Shown here in pieces: positions 10,510-20,597 of a stretch of 64,000 bases of DNA; within the stretch, counting starts at the first letter, position 1; every line of letters starts with the position of its first letter. The notes beneath the pieces are model-generated. The model did no database searches. It worked only from the letters and a program-made list of their open reading frames with translations, and was not told where the DNA came from. Source of the stretch: Takakia lepidozioides (lineage: Eukaryota; Streptophyta; Takakiopsida; Takakiales; Takakiaceae). The stretch spans positions 71,466,756-71,530,755 of the forward strand of contig CM060731.1 of the NCBI GenBank assembly GCA_030704615.1, in the 5' to 3' direction. Both the position numbers and the translations under genes were made by a program.

Positions 10510-10925
10510 TAGTGGCAGTGGACATGACTGGAGGCAGCTAACAAGACATGGGAGGCCAAGCTCATAGGAGTCAATACATGAGATCCCAAGCTCAAGTTCA
10601 CAGGTTGCAAGACGGCGACTAACGATGGGGCAACTCTTGCACCCGGCCTCTTGATCTATCGAGTTTGAGTGTAGTAGGATAGCGGTGGAGGACTTAGTGA
10701 GGCTATGGTCACTATCACATCTTGTGGCTACCTGGACTTAGAGGGACCTAAGCACCAGCTAGGGGGGCGATTGTGTGGACTAGTGACTGCCATAGTGGGC
10801 AGCATAGTGGCAACCTAGTGACTGACTAGTTGTAGCCTAGTGGTTGGACTAGTGGTGGACTAGTGGTATACTCGTGTGTGCTGTGCACATGTGTTGTGTG
10901 TTTTGCACATGTGTTGTGTTGTGTG
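10510..10925 (+). other. 3' untranslated region with polypurine tract, copy 1
   Basis: No gene is seen. A purine run containing GGGGGG at 10762-10767 is in the right place to prime plus-strand synthesis. After it come about 150 bp of TAGTGG/GTGTTGTG-rich sequence ending in CACA at 10924. This does not match the 5' block at 164, so a paired 3' LTR cannot be shown. Confidence 0.5.
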
Positions 10926-12265
10926 CACAGAGTCATCATGAATCTTATTTAGGGATTATTGCATGAACAAGAGGCAAGAAAAGTTTGGATGCTCATTGTC
11001 AAGCTATCTGACGTTCCCAGTATTTCATCCATGGTGGATGGATGATGGATGGATGAAATATTGAAGGAGAGGTTAAAAATAATGAGGATGGGCAAGAACA
11101 GGCCCCAAAATATGACCCCTCATTGTGAAACATGCAATGGTTTTTGTTAATGTAGATGAGGTGAAAATTAAACAGATAATCATCTTCAAGCTTATTTAGG
11201 CTTTGTTTGTGAAGAAGATGTGTAACAAAATGAGCGGTTTATTGTGGAACTTGTTCAGGTTTGTGTTATTGAAGATAAGGTGAAAAAAAAACACGTGGTC
11301 ATTGTGATTGCTTATTTAGGGTGTGTTTGTGAAGAAGAGGTAAAAAAAAACATTGAGCTATCCTTGTGAAACTTGTTTAGGATTCTGTTATTGAAGAAGA
11401 GGTGAAAAAAAAAGTTAAGCTCTATCATTGTCAAACTTGTTCAGGTTTCTGTTATTGAAGAAGAGGTGAAAAAAGAAATCACATGGTCATTATGAATGTT
11501 TATTTAGGGTTTGTTTGTGAAGAATAAATTGAGCTCTCATTCTCAAACTTGTTAAGGTTTCTGTTATTGAAGAAGAGGTGAAAAAAATATTAGATGGTCA
11601 TCATGAATGCTTATTTAGGGTTTGTTTGTGAAGTAGAGGTGGAAAAAAAAGTTGAGCTCTATCATTGTCAACTTCTTCAGGTTTTTGTTATTGAAGAAGA
11701 GGTGGAAAAAAAAACCAGATGGTCATCATGAATGCTTATTTAGGGAATAAATTAGGGATTGTTTGTGAAGAAGAGATGAAAAAAAAACATGAGCTCTACC
11801 ATTGTCAAACTTCTTCAGGTTTCTGTTTTTGAAGAAGAGGTGAAAAAAAAACAAATGGTCACCATGAATGCTTATTTAGGGTTTGTTTGTGAAGAAGAGG
11901 TGAAAAAAATTGAGCTCTATCATTGTCAATCTTGTTCAGGTTTCTGTTGATGAAAAAGAGGTGAATAAAAAATCAGATGTCATCATGAATAAATTAGGGT
12001 TTGTTTGTGAAGAAGAGGTGAAGAAAAAACTTGAGCTCTATCATTGTCAAACTTCTTCAGGTTTTCTGTTATTGAAGAAGAGGTGAAAAAAAAACATATG
12101 GTCATTATGAATGCTTATTTAGGGTTTGTTTGTATAGAGGACGGGGAAAACAAATGAGCTGTCATTGTGAAACTTGTGCCTGTTATTCAAAGAAGAAGTG
12201 GAAAAAAAACAAATGGTCATCATGAAGCTCATTTACGCAATGCTTCTGTAGAGGCCGTGAAAAAA
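10926..12265. repeat. Tandem array, ~115 bp unit
   Basis: About ten or eleven imperfect units alternate two half-units. One is 'gtcatcatgaatgcttattt' plus 'agggtttgtttgtgaag'. The other is 'gagctctatcattgtcaaac' plus 'ttcaggtttctgttattg'. Each half ends in GAAGAAGAGGTGAAAAAAA with a variable A-run. One unit also lies left of the retrotransposon, at 60-150. There is no coding potential. Confidence 0.9.
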
Positions 12266-12552
12266 TAAAATGAGCTTTCATACTGACACTTGTCCATATT
12301 TGGCAAGCCCTCCAATTTTTTTTTTTAATTTTTTTAATTTTTGGGGCCCGGGGCAATATTGCGGGTGGGGGTAGAAGTGGTGTGCGTTGACGCACTCAAT
12401 TTTAGAGGCTCGTTAACCAAACCCGATGAAAAAATAAACTACATTTCATAACGAGACATCGTCTGCTTGTCCAGATTTAAGAACTGTGTATACATGTTCT
12501 ACAAACAAGGCAGCCGTTTCTGGCATTGCGAAAAATCGCAACATATGCAACA
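12266..12552. other. Gene-free spacer with T-runs
   Basis: T/A homopolymer runs lie at 12316-12345, followed by GC-rich sequence and the imperfect hairpin 'gtgcgttgacgcactcaatt' (12383-12402). That hairpin recurs at 13110-13127 and 15343-15365. No gene is seen. Confidence 0.5.
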
Positions 12553-13123
12553 CTACTCGATATTGCCAATGTCTTGCTGCAAAAATGTCCGTACTTCACC
12601 AGGACCTAGTGTCGCCTGGTGAATGATTTGGTCTCTTTTGGGATCACAATACATCATGCGCAAAAAGATGTAGTAAAGATGTTTGCAGGGAACCCATTTC
12701 CCTCTCTTTCCTAGAGCTTCCTCACGCATGCACACGAAGTCGGGACAGGTACACCCCGGAAAATTTCCCACCGACACCTGATAGGCCCTGTCGTGCAAAA
12801 CAGACCCAGATGTGAAGTATAAACCCGTCCATACCCAGGTGAAGGTACTTCCATAGTTCCTGTTACCCGAGCCTGAAGTAGTCTGGCCGTTCCACCTTCG
12901 CATCGTGATCAGGCCCCAAAGCCACCTGATGCACTGTTTTGTCATTCCTTCTTGTGGGATGCGAAGTATCGTCAAGAGGAGGCACCATAGCAGCAAGGCC
13001 ACCAAGAGTCGAGGCCACAGATCGGTGCAGACGAAAGCCGGCGTCCTCCAACTTGCCCATCTCCAGTTCGTCAAGGATCATCCTGAAATCATGATCATGA
13101 AAAAATTGAGTGTGTTGACGCAC
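12553..13123 (-). pseudogene. SWIM zinc-finger protein fragment
   Basis: Two overlapping minus-strand frames join at a 1-nt shift near 12870. The downstream part holds a SWIM-type zinc finger: CTCPDFVC, a spacer, then CKHLYYIFLRMM (C-x-C…C-x-H, about residues 105-145 of the longer frame). It ends in …EVRTFLQQDIGNIE and a stop. SWIM fingers occur in MULE transposases and in plant FAR1-like and other DNA-binding proteins. No transposase catalytic core is visible here, so I cannot tell a transposon gene from a host gene. The upstream side stops at 13123, next to a poly-G run and retrotransposon debris. Confidence 0.6.
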
Positions 13124-13136
13124 TCAGTTCTCGAGG

Positions 13137-13168
13137 CGGGGGGGGAGGTGGGGGGGGGGGGGGGGGGG
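13137..13168 (+). repeat. Poly-G run
   Basis: Nearly uninterrupted guanines with one A and one T interruption lie immediately left of a retrotransposon fragment. This could form quadruplex structures or be a tail or junction artefact. Long homopolymers are also error-prone in assembly. Confidence 0.8.
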
Positions 13169-13227
13169 TTTGGGTTTCCCCCAAAACCCGCCGGGTACCC
13201 GGAATGAAAATCCGGACCCGCACCTGT

Positions 13228-13640
13228 CGTCGATGATCGTCCTGAAGACACAAGCATGTGCCCAGCAGGCAGAGTTGTTCAAGAGGGTCATGCCTATGGC
13301 TTTTGAGAACCTTGCTATTGCCCAACACCGAGACACATTGAGGTATGTCACCATACGTGGAGGGGGATATCGGCCAGGTATTCGGCATTTCCACCCTGGG
13401 GATTATGTGTATCTGTAGCAGACAGCGCCTACGACCTTGGATATCTCAGCAGGATGTGTGATTCTAAGGGTCAGGGAGGTGTTGCCTTCAAGAGTGTTGA
13501 TTCTGGAGGGTCGAGATGGCATGGTATGGAAGGACCATGTGCGCAATTATGCGCCATGTCACCTTCCACATGTGGATGGGAGGATAGATCCCAACCTTGC
13601 AGTGGTACCTGCAGGGTTCCGTTGGGGGGATGCTAGAGTG
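13228..13640 (+). pseudogene. Integrase C-terminal fragment of a related retrotransposon
   Basis: The translated product resembles copy 1 from about 10010 onward (ELFKRVMPMAFENLAIAQHR, then VILRVREVLPS, KDHVRNYAPCHLP and DPNLAVVPAGFR). One in-frame stop lies at 13417. After VVPAGFR the similarity stops exactly where the PHD finger begins in copy 1; here the frame runs on as WGDARV and stops. This is either a truncation or a related element lacking the PHD finger. Confidence 0.8.
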
Positions 13641-14276
13641 TGAGCCTAGCCACGTGAGCCCAGGAGCCTGTGAGCCCAGGAGCCTGGCGTGAGTCCAGGA
13701 CACGTGGCATGATTTTGGAAAAGATGCGGCGTCTATTTCCGTGGAAGAGGATCCATTACCACAGAAACACGTCTTCATCCATATTAACCCTGCAACCCCA
13801 AACAGAAACCCTAACCCTTGTTAGCCTTAGGGACCCACCTCAACCCCGACAGTGAACCTCGCCATCCCGCCCCTGTGCATGATACTGCACACTGACATCA
13901 TCCATGGGACCATCCATGCATGCAACATTCATCCATAGTATACATCCAATCGGGGTTCATCCATCCAAAAACATTCATCCTCCATCCATCCAACCAAATA
14001 TTGGTGTGATGACATATGTCGAATGACTGTCTACTGGACTATGCACATATTTATCTCTGTTGAAAAACTTTTATTGAATGCACACGGTTCAATTTGAGAG
14101 CAATGATTAGAATGAAAATATTTTCAAATTCGCAGGACGCGGGGGAGAGAATGTTTCAATTCAGGGATGTGAATTTCATTGTAGTCCGTGCTCATTACAA
14201 CGGATGGTGGGAAGAGAAATGGTGGTGCAACGGAAAACGGAGAGTGTGTCCCCTCATGTTCCATAAATGAATGCCC
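13641..14276. other. No gene recognised
   Basis: The region holds GAGCCCAGGAGCC direct repeats (13660-13690) and a cluster of CATCCATCC/ATTCATCC motifs (13895-14000), similar to GGATGAATG clusters at 10990-11070 and 27500-28110. Nothing coding is convincing. Confidence 0.4.
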
Positions 14277-14861
14277 TCAAGTACATCCGTAGGTGGTATC
14301 AACATTGCTACTGCTACCACCTGAATCTGCTGAACTGCTAGAAGTAATGCTACCACCTGAAACTGCTACACTATCATCTATGAAGAGGTGCCTGAGCGTC
14401 TTCCTGGAACTCCAACGCAAAGGTAGGGGAGAAAGCACAACTGCTTGCACACGAGCAATGTCTTCCGCATAATCGGGAAGGACATAATTAGGAGGTGGGC
14501 TCCAGCACAAGTCCCTCAAGTATATGGAAGACAGGGGCCACGGGAGTGCGTTCACATTCCTGCAATCAGAAATGCACCATTTGGGTAACAATCAGACAAC
14601 AGAAGGGGACGTGACAGAGCATATACACAGGGATCAAATAGACAAAAAATGAACTTACTCACATGAAAAGTCATTGTCCAGGTCTTTGTCGTCACCGTCG
14701 AGGATATCAATTTGCGTAGTGACATCCTTGACATTGGAGGTAGACGCGCCCCCTTGCAACTCGGCAAGGAGGCCAGTGAAAATATCTGCATCTCCTTCCA
14801 TACCAAACAAGTGCCTGCCATCTACCTTGCAAGCATGGTAAGAAGCGCCTGCAAGAGACAA
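14277..14861 (-). pseudogene. Unidentified minus-strand exons
   Basis: An upstream frame (14861-14660; HLFGMEGDADIFTGLLAEL … LDNDFSCE) ends near a plausible donor at about 14655 (GTGAGTAAG). A downstream frame (14570-14277) contains YVLPDYAEDIARVQAVVLSP and a Ser-rich tail ending at a stop. They read like two exons of one gene and lie upstream of the SWIM fragment on the same strand, so they may be one broken gene. I do not recognise the family. Confidence 0.35.
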
Positions 14862-15614
14862 ATTGAAGGAATTAGAGTTTTAGAATATTGAGTAAAGAAG
14901 GTGTAAAAGAAAAGAAATCGATGACAAAGGCAAGAAGAGAAACATGTGCCGAGAGTGAGATCTATGATGCGGGCCCCTGGCCGAGAACAACTCTAAATGT
15001 TTTTCTGGATAAAAGCCGGGTTTTTTTCACGGGCCCCTCTCCAAGGCGTTCCATTTGGCTTTCGCAAACATACGTTGGAGTCGACATAGTTGTAGTGCAT
15101 GTCATCGACGACAGGATCGAACCTCTCGTTTATGAAACATCATCCCCCATGAAGCTCAAACTCCACCACTATGGTGGGAGTCGACAGCGGATGTACCCTC
15201 ACGAGACAGACGGCCTCAAATAGACGGGTCTGCGATGAAGAGGACAATAATTAGTGAGGAATGTTTCATAGCACATCTGGGTGGGAGTGCAGACCCATTC
15301 TGGATGGAACTGGTTCAGAGTCATTGCTCATGCACCGCCATAATTGAGTGCGCTGAAGCACTCAATTCAGGCAGTGCGAACAACATGACTTCATAACAGT
15401 CAGTACAGTGGAACTTCAATAGAGAAGGCATAAAAACGAAGTATTTGAAACCCACCTTCTGCCCTGGGCAAGCCCCCTTCGTCAGATATAGGCTGTTGAC
15501 ACAGTTCCAGGTCTTGATAATCCGCATCCCCGAGGTTTTCAAGTAGCTTGCCAGCTCCCGGCGACATCTCATCGTGACAGATTGTATGATTTGAGGACTA
15601 CTTCAGCCTCCCTG
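14862..15614. other. No firm gene; possible relic exons on the minus strand
   Basis: Short open stretches occur on the minus strand (15572-15470, 15130-15040) without clear family or splice support. The hairpin 'attgagtgcgctgaagcact' lies at 15343. The 15600-15614 boundary is where copy 2 integrase similarity stops. Confidence 0.3.
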
Positions 15615-16620
15615 CAAATAGACGCAGACAAATCTGGCTCTCGGCCAAAGAGAAAGAAATATGGTGAGAAGGAGGCAAGTGATGCTTGCTTGCTAAATCT
15701 GTAGCCCATGGCTAATCAAGGTACGTGAAGATCCCAATCTCTTAGGTGTCCCTTTTGCAAGCCATACTTGCGCAACCCCCTTTTCACCGTCTGCACCACT
15801 CTTTCTGCCAAGCCATCGGCCTCAAGATGATCCCGAGAAGTGGTACGGTGGTCTATCAAGGCTTTATTACACAAAGCCTGAAATTCCCCCAAGAACTTTC
15901 TCCCTTGGTCCGTGAGTACCTCAGCTGGAGCACCGAATCGGCTAAGCACACGATCCAGGAATGCATACGCAGACCCCTCACTAGCCTTGTCAGGCAATGG
16001 AACCAACTCAATCCACTTGGAGAAGTGCTCCACCATCACCAACACATATCGGTGGTGGCGCATCGTCAGTGGCAACGGCCCTGCGAAGTCAAGACTCCAC
16101 CTGTAGCCCAATCCCATGATGGGTAAAGGATGCAACTGTTGTGTAGGAACGTTGAATGAAACACGCACCCTGTCACACACCATGTACCTAGCCACAAACT
16201 GTTGCACCTTTGTGTGCATACCGCGCCACCAATACTGCCCCGGCAGTAGACTATAAGTGCATTGCACTCCAAAACGCCCCAACTCCTCATGAGCATGCCG
16301 CACTAACCGTACACGCTGTGTTGGGTGAGGCACAATCCTCACCCCACCATCCTCCCACACTCGAAGCAGGTCTATCCCCTCCCACTTGAACCTCTTGGCT
16401 CGTTGTAGGATCCGATCCCTCTCCTTGGCAGTCACACTAGCTGCCGTGTCTCCAGTGCGGAGGTAGTCCAACACAACCAAATCCTCATGTATATCTCTCG
16501 CACCACCTAACTCATCACTAGCCTCAGGGTCCTCAGACACTCCGTGTACAGTCATCCCTGTTGTAGGTCCAACCTGACCTCCCGATGCCAAGATACACAA
16601 AAAGGTAGATGCATGCTATC
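15615..16620 (-). pseudogene. Integrase, copy 2 of the methyltransferase retrotransposon
   Basis: A long clean reading frame (about 294 codons, 16600-15719) contains the HHCC zinc domain (HAHEELGRFG … YMVCDRV). All three core acidic boxes are intact: WSLDFAGPLPL (about 16090), VLTDQGRKFL (about 15920) and DHLEADGLAERVVQT (about 15820). It is better preserved than copy 1. A stop follows at about 15718; similarity continues to 15615 (FGREPDLSA-like) and then ends abruptly, so the C-terminal domain and any PHD finger are missing. Confidence 0.9.
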
Positions 16621-18194
16621 ACGACACCATCTCCTCGTCCGTCTCACCATGCCCACCCCGCTCCAGTGTCATCCTGCTGGCTCGAGCATGGATTGCGACT
16701 CAATCCATCCGCATCCCTATTGACCAAACCGGTCGATGCACAACCTGAAAATCATATTCTTGGAGTATAAGTGCCTACCGTGCAAGCTTCCCAGTAAGCT
16801 TGTCTGAGTCCATCAACCACGTGAGTGGCTAATGATCCATGACAAGGGTGAAGAGATTGCCGTATAAATAGCACCTGAGTGTGCCACGACCCACACTGCA
16901 CTTAAGCACTCCCCCTCATATGAGCTATACTTAGACTCTGCAGCGTTGTTCGAGCGGCTAGCATAAGCCACTACGAACTCTCTTCCCTCATGATCCACAT
17001 GTGTGAGCACCGCTCCAAGCCCCAGCATGGTCCAATCTGTATGCAGCTGAAAATGGACGCCCCGTGATAGGTCGTCTCAAGATGGGTGCCGAGGTCAACC
17101 TCGCCTTGAGCTCCTGAAAAGCTTGCTCTTGCTCATCTTGCTCGTCTTTCCACTGCCACTCCTGGTCTACCTTGGTCAGCTTGATTAGAGCCTTTGCAAT
17201 AACACTACTTAATCCCTTGACAAACCGTCTATAATAGTTTGCCAACCCCATGAAAGCTCAAACTCGGCTCACATCCGTGGGGCGTGGAATCTGTGCGATG
17301 GCCTCTACCTTAGTCTGCTGCACCCCCAATCCTCCAGGATATATCATGTGGCCCAAATACTCAATCTGGTTGTGGAAGAACTTGCATTTCCCCGGATGTA
17401 ATTTCAATCCATGCGCTCTCAAGCGCTCAAACACCAGCTGAAGGTGTCTTTCATGCTCCTCCACCGTAGCACTAAAGATGATTATGTCATCTATGTAGCA
17501 CCGAGCAAAGTCCACCCCTGCTAGAATCTTGTCCATGACTCTCTGGAACTCTACAGGAGCGTTCTTAAGCCCGAATGGTAAGAACCGCCACTGATATATG
17601 CAATCCTTCCCGTGCTTATTGATCCCCCAGAATGTCGTCTTCTGCTTGTCTGCCCTCCTTGATCGGCAACTGGTGATATCCGGACTGCAAGTCCAGAGTG
17701 CAAAAGACCTTGGCATGCCCAATGGCATCAAAGATCTCCTCCGGTGTGGGCATGGCATACTTATCGGACTTGGTCTGACGATTTACAGGCCGGTAATCAC
17801 CGCACATACGTCTCTCCGTCCAATTGCCATAGACATCCTTCTTGGCTAGCATCACCGTGGCTGAAGCATACTCTCCACCAGAGAGCTCCACCAAACCAGC
17901 CTCCCAGAGATCTTGAGTCCTCGACTGAATCAAAGACCTCTCCATGTCACTACAGTATCTATAGGGTCTCCGAAATATTGGTGTATCAGTGACCAACTCA
18001 ATACGAATCTCTTGACCCTTCAGTGCTCCCAAGTCTTTCAAACTGAAGGCAAAGCAATTCATGTAAGCCCTCAGGAACCGCTGTATACGTCGTCTCTCTC
18101 CTCCGGTGACAATGGGTCCAATGTCAGGCTCCCAATTGTTCTCTGTAACTGCAACCTTAAGTCCAGTGGGCTTAAAGGCAGATGACGCGTCCAA
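16621..18194 (-). pseudogene. Reverse transcriptase and RNase H, copy 2
   Basis: From the UAG at 18203-18201 the frame runs open for 192 codons (18194-17616) through the RT N-terminus and fingers, into DYRPVNRQTKSDK and LQSGYHQLPI. A shift near 17650 leads to a second frame (17758-17258) with RFLPFGLKNAPVEFQRVMDK and the catalytic YIDD at 17497-17486. RNase H follows (VAYASRSNN, LSWIISHSRG in shifted frames) to about 16700. It is decayed by a few frameshifts but clearly collinear with copy 1. Confidence 0.9.
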
Positions 18195-18203
18195 TGGTTG
18201 CTA
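18195..18203 (-). promoter_or_regulatory. UAG-CAACCA candidate leaky stop, copy 2
   Basis: On the minus strand the methyltransferase tail ends …AQEV-A-T then TAG CAA CCA TTG, in frame with the reverse transcriptase that follows. The nine bases are identical to 7386-7394. Confidence 0.7.
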
Positions 18204-18303
18204 TGTTGCAACCTCTTGTGCAGTACTGCCTGCTTGCTCAGTCAATGACAAGGCCTCATCCTGCCCCATTATCTCATCCTCGAGAACTTCCTCAACCCGA
18301 GAA
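18204..18303 (-). pseudogene. End of the methyltransferase ORF, copy 2 (cut by inversion)
   Basis: The minus strand reads …VLEDEIMGQDEALSLTEQAG… and then the stop, matching 7290-7388 of copy 1. Moving upstream on that strand, similarity stops abruptly at 18303 (after SRVEE). The next matching bases lie at 20575-20597 in the opposite orientation. Confidence 0.85.
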
Positions 18304-18466
18304 AGCATCAAGTGTTGCGTCCGCCACCTATGTTGTTGGATCATGAAAATGAACCTGAGTACCCTAAACCCTAAACTCCTTGATGTGGGACGCCACAACT
18401 TGGATGTTCGTTTCTACAAAATGGACAAGTCGATGAGGACATCGACTCCCTATTGGTAAGGGTGTG
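18304..18466 (+). mobile_element. 3' end of gypsy B internal region (displaced)
   Basis: In the orientation of the adjacent LTR, positions 18308-18375 read as the integrase tail of gypsy B (LRPPPMLLDHENEPEYP). Further on, GATGAGGACATCGACTCCCT, a typical pre-polypurine stretch of gypsy elements, comes just before the LTR. Across the inversion junction its frame continues from the minus-strand integrase at 20598. Confidence 0.7.
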
Positions 18467-19193
18467 TGTCGCGGCCCTTTGCCTTGAGGGCAGGGGGTCG
18501 GGACACATGAGGGGCTGCCCCTGTGGTGGGGGCAGCGGCAGCGATAGGTATGGGGGGCTGAAGCACCCTTGAGTGCCCAAGGCACTCAGGGAAGCGGAGG
18601 CGCTCACTAGGTGGAACCCCGCACACCGGGTTGCGGTGGGGGTGGCTCCACAAGGGGTGGTGGTAGCTTAGCGGGACTTAGTGGGGGTGGCATAGGACTC
18701 ACCATGGGGGCGGAGACCTCGTGGTGGGAGTCGTGGGGAGTCTTGGGACTCATCACGGTCCATAGGGGCCGTGGTGAGCGGGCCAAGACTCACCGCGACT
18801 CATCACCGGGAGTCAAGGGTTTTCGTGGTGGTTCGCCATAAAATGGCATGGCTGGTTGTGAAACCCCCGCGGACAGCTACAGATGTATATATAGGGAGTA
18901 GTAACCCCGAGAACGGTGCAAGCCCGTTGGTGACCAAAAACTAGTGAGTAAGCGAGCGAGCCGGAAAGCGACCAAAGAGTGGGGAGCTGTTCCAGACTGC
19001 CATCTACCAAAGGAAATTCCTCTAGGCCCAAATAGGTGGAGGGTTTAGTGGGAAGCGAAGGGGGGGACCGTTATGTCCCGGTGAGCAGCCGAAGCTCCAA
19101 GTTGGCCCGGCGGCCAGGTTGGGAGTCAGGCGCGCGCATCAAAGCGAGTAACTATGACTTGAAGGGGAGCTTACCGAAGTGAGGTGCGCGACA
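18467..19193 (+). repeat. 3' LTR of gypsy B, inverted relative to its partner
   Basis: A 727 bp repeat begins TGTCGCGGCCC and ends GTGCGCGACA, nearly identical to the reverse complement of 24931-25656. It is followed by CTGAC (19194-19198), the complement of GTCAG at 25657-25661, which is the expected 5 bp target duplication. The small number of differences between the LTRs indicates a young insertion, so the inversion is younger still. Confidence 0.9.
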
Positions 19194-19198
19194 CTGAC

Positions 19199-19650
19199 TC
19201 TCCCAAGAACCTTGAAACATCAAGAAGAATGCCAAATCATGGTACTAACAGGAGCCAACAGCCCACATTTGCAGGATGGACAAACTTCTTCACGTCGTAC
19301 ATTAAGGAAAAGCCACACCTTGCGATTGCGGTCGTCACACCATCGTGAAGGATCTTTAAAAATCTCATGTCAGCTCTGCTCCGTGCTACAAATGAAGGGC
19401 CGAGTCTGATGAGAAGGCAAAACAGGCTGAAATAGGTCGAAGAAGAAGATGCCCTCACCACATTGTCCTCGACCTTGTGTCATGACCCATGGAGGATTTG
19501 ACTGACCATGAACTCAAGAGGACCTCTTCAGTGTGCTGCTTGTTTCTGTAGTCAGGTAATGTCGGATTGGTCTGTGAGAACCACCACGGTGCAACTGAGC
19601 GGGTAGAGATTGAAACACGGTCTGCTAAGACCAAGCTGACTCTCCCAAGA
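19199..19650. repeat. Target repeat of gypsy B (~450 bp, duplicated)
   Basis: The stretch 19400-19645 is the reverse complement of 25657-25861 (sharing 'cttggtcttagcag', 'caccgtggtggttctcacag' and 'tctcatcagactcgg'). 'ctgactctcccaagaac' occurs at both 19194 and 19636, so the gypsy B target site lay in a tandemly duplicated ~450 bp unit. The copy at 19636 is the uninterrupted site. Confidence 0.65.
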
Positions 19651-20565
19651 ACGGCGAGCTCCCAGCCAAAATCTCCTCGCACACATACCCTAGTGTTTCT
19701 AGGGTTGCTTGCTTCAGATGCGAAGGTTGCTCCAACTGCGGCCTCCCATGCATGTTTGCCTTCCCTCCCGCTCGCTCGCTCTAAGTCCTAGCCCTCTCTC
19801 TCTATCTCCCTTCCTCCCGCTCACTCTAATTCTATTCACGGCTACCGTGATGGGCAACTTTTTAAGTTTTTTAACCTTTTTGCAAACCCTATAAGCAACT
19901 TTTTGATTTTTGATTTTTTTTAAAGGAAGCCTTAGGCCTTTGAGGAAGGGGAAAAATTAACCCCTTTCATTTGGGCCATGAGACCTACAGGACGATCAAC
20001 GCCCACACATATCGTCATGAACAATCCCACACATGGGGTAGGGCAGCGGGTTTGAACCTTGAACCACTGGGGCGACACACTGTGCACCTACCAGCCGATG
20101 TGTTTTTTTTTTAATCTTTTGCACTTTGATTTTTTTTAAAAAATTCATTCTAGTGGTTAGAGTCTCCGACATTTTTTCAAAATATAAACACTGATATATT
20201 ATATATATAACCAGAAAAGCATCTGTCGACACGTGCAGTCATGTAGTGATTCATCCATGTGATGATCTGGCAGAATGCATTAGAGTGAGAGTCATGAAGT
20301 CATATGTCCGTCTAGCAATTTGCACACATCATTTCAGTGTAGGCATGACCGTGACTAGTAGTCATATCTGCCATGCCAATATTTGTGGTCAAACATGTTT
20401 GACATGTGTTGCGCAAAGTCCGAAGTCATGCAATCGCATATACGCCCTCCCCAGACCTGCGTTATGACTTCAAAAGGCATTTACGACTGCAAATGGCATT
20501 TCTGCCACAAATTTGTCATGACTGCGCAGCCATGGGAGTCATAAAAGCCGCAATCTGTTGTAGTG
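19651..20565 (-). mobile_element. CACTA transposon, left arm and terminus (in the inverted segment)
   Basis: The minus strand from 20565 begins CACTACAACAGATTG and continues GCTTTTATGACTC, matching the other terminus at 31178 over about 29 bp. Subterminal copies of AGTCATAA/TTATGACT and 'tcatatctgccatgcca' are shared with 31040-31170. Around 20040-20110 the minus strand carries a tRNA B-box-like GGTTCAAACCC, possibly a SINE relic. No transposase is seen. Confidence 0.8.
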
Positions 20566-20597
20566 GCAACCAAGGCGACGGTGATGGATGAGGTTGG
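20566..20597 (+). pseudogene. Small methyltransferase-element fragment between CACTA end and inversion breakpoint
   Basis: 'gcaaccaaggcgacggtgat', then 'ggatgaggttgg', matches copy 1 at 7248-7279 (AAKAAVMDEVG). It lies in plus orientation although the rest of copy 2 is minus, and fills the gap between 18303 and the CACTA insertion. The first three bases (GCA) are the complement of the TGC target duplication at 31179-31181. Confidence 0.8.

Larger units (their letters stand above)
164..10924 (+). mobile_element. Ty3/gypsy-like retrotransposon encoding a DNA methyltransferase, copy 1
   Basis: Order on the plus strand: long leader or 5' LTR, gag with two zinc knuckles, retropepsin (LLDSGA), DNMT3-type cytosine-5 methyltransferase, in-frame UAG, reverse transcriptase (YIDD), RNase H, integrase, PHD finger, polypurine tract. 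The RT-RNase H-INT order is that of Ty3/gypsy elements. The left edge is placed at 164 because the sequence beginning TGTTAAGTTATTTTA recurs at the 5' end of copy 2 (36971, minus strand). The right edge is placed where the flanking array resumes; GAGT precedes 164 and follows 10924, a possible short target duplication. No 3' copy of the 164-3234 sequence is present, so either the 3' LTR is lost or this block is not an LTR. Several 1-nt frameshifts make copy 1 defective. Confidence 0.85.
18304..20597. other. Inverted segment (~2.3 kb)
   Basis: Both edges cut known elements. At 18303/18304 copy 2 of the methyltransferase element stops and the 3' end of gypsy B starts in the wrong orientation. 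At 20597/20598 a piece of copy 2 in the wrong orientation abuts gypsy B integrase. Flipping the segment makes both elements collinear again. It restores the LTRs to the same orientation with a GTCAG duplication and the CACTA ends to inverted orientation with a TGC duplication. About 6 bases of copy 2 appear lost at the join. Confidence 0.85.

Noticed and set aside
10926-12265. CRISPR-like array
   Set aside because: The spacing is filled by more repeat, with no unique spacers, and the context is a eukaryotic nuclear genome.
13780-13820. Telomere-like AAACCCTAACCC
   Set aside because: Only one or two units; too short to mean an interstitial telomere.
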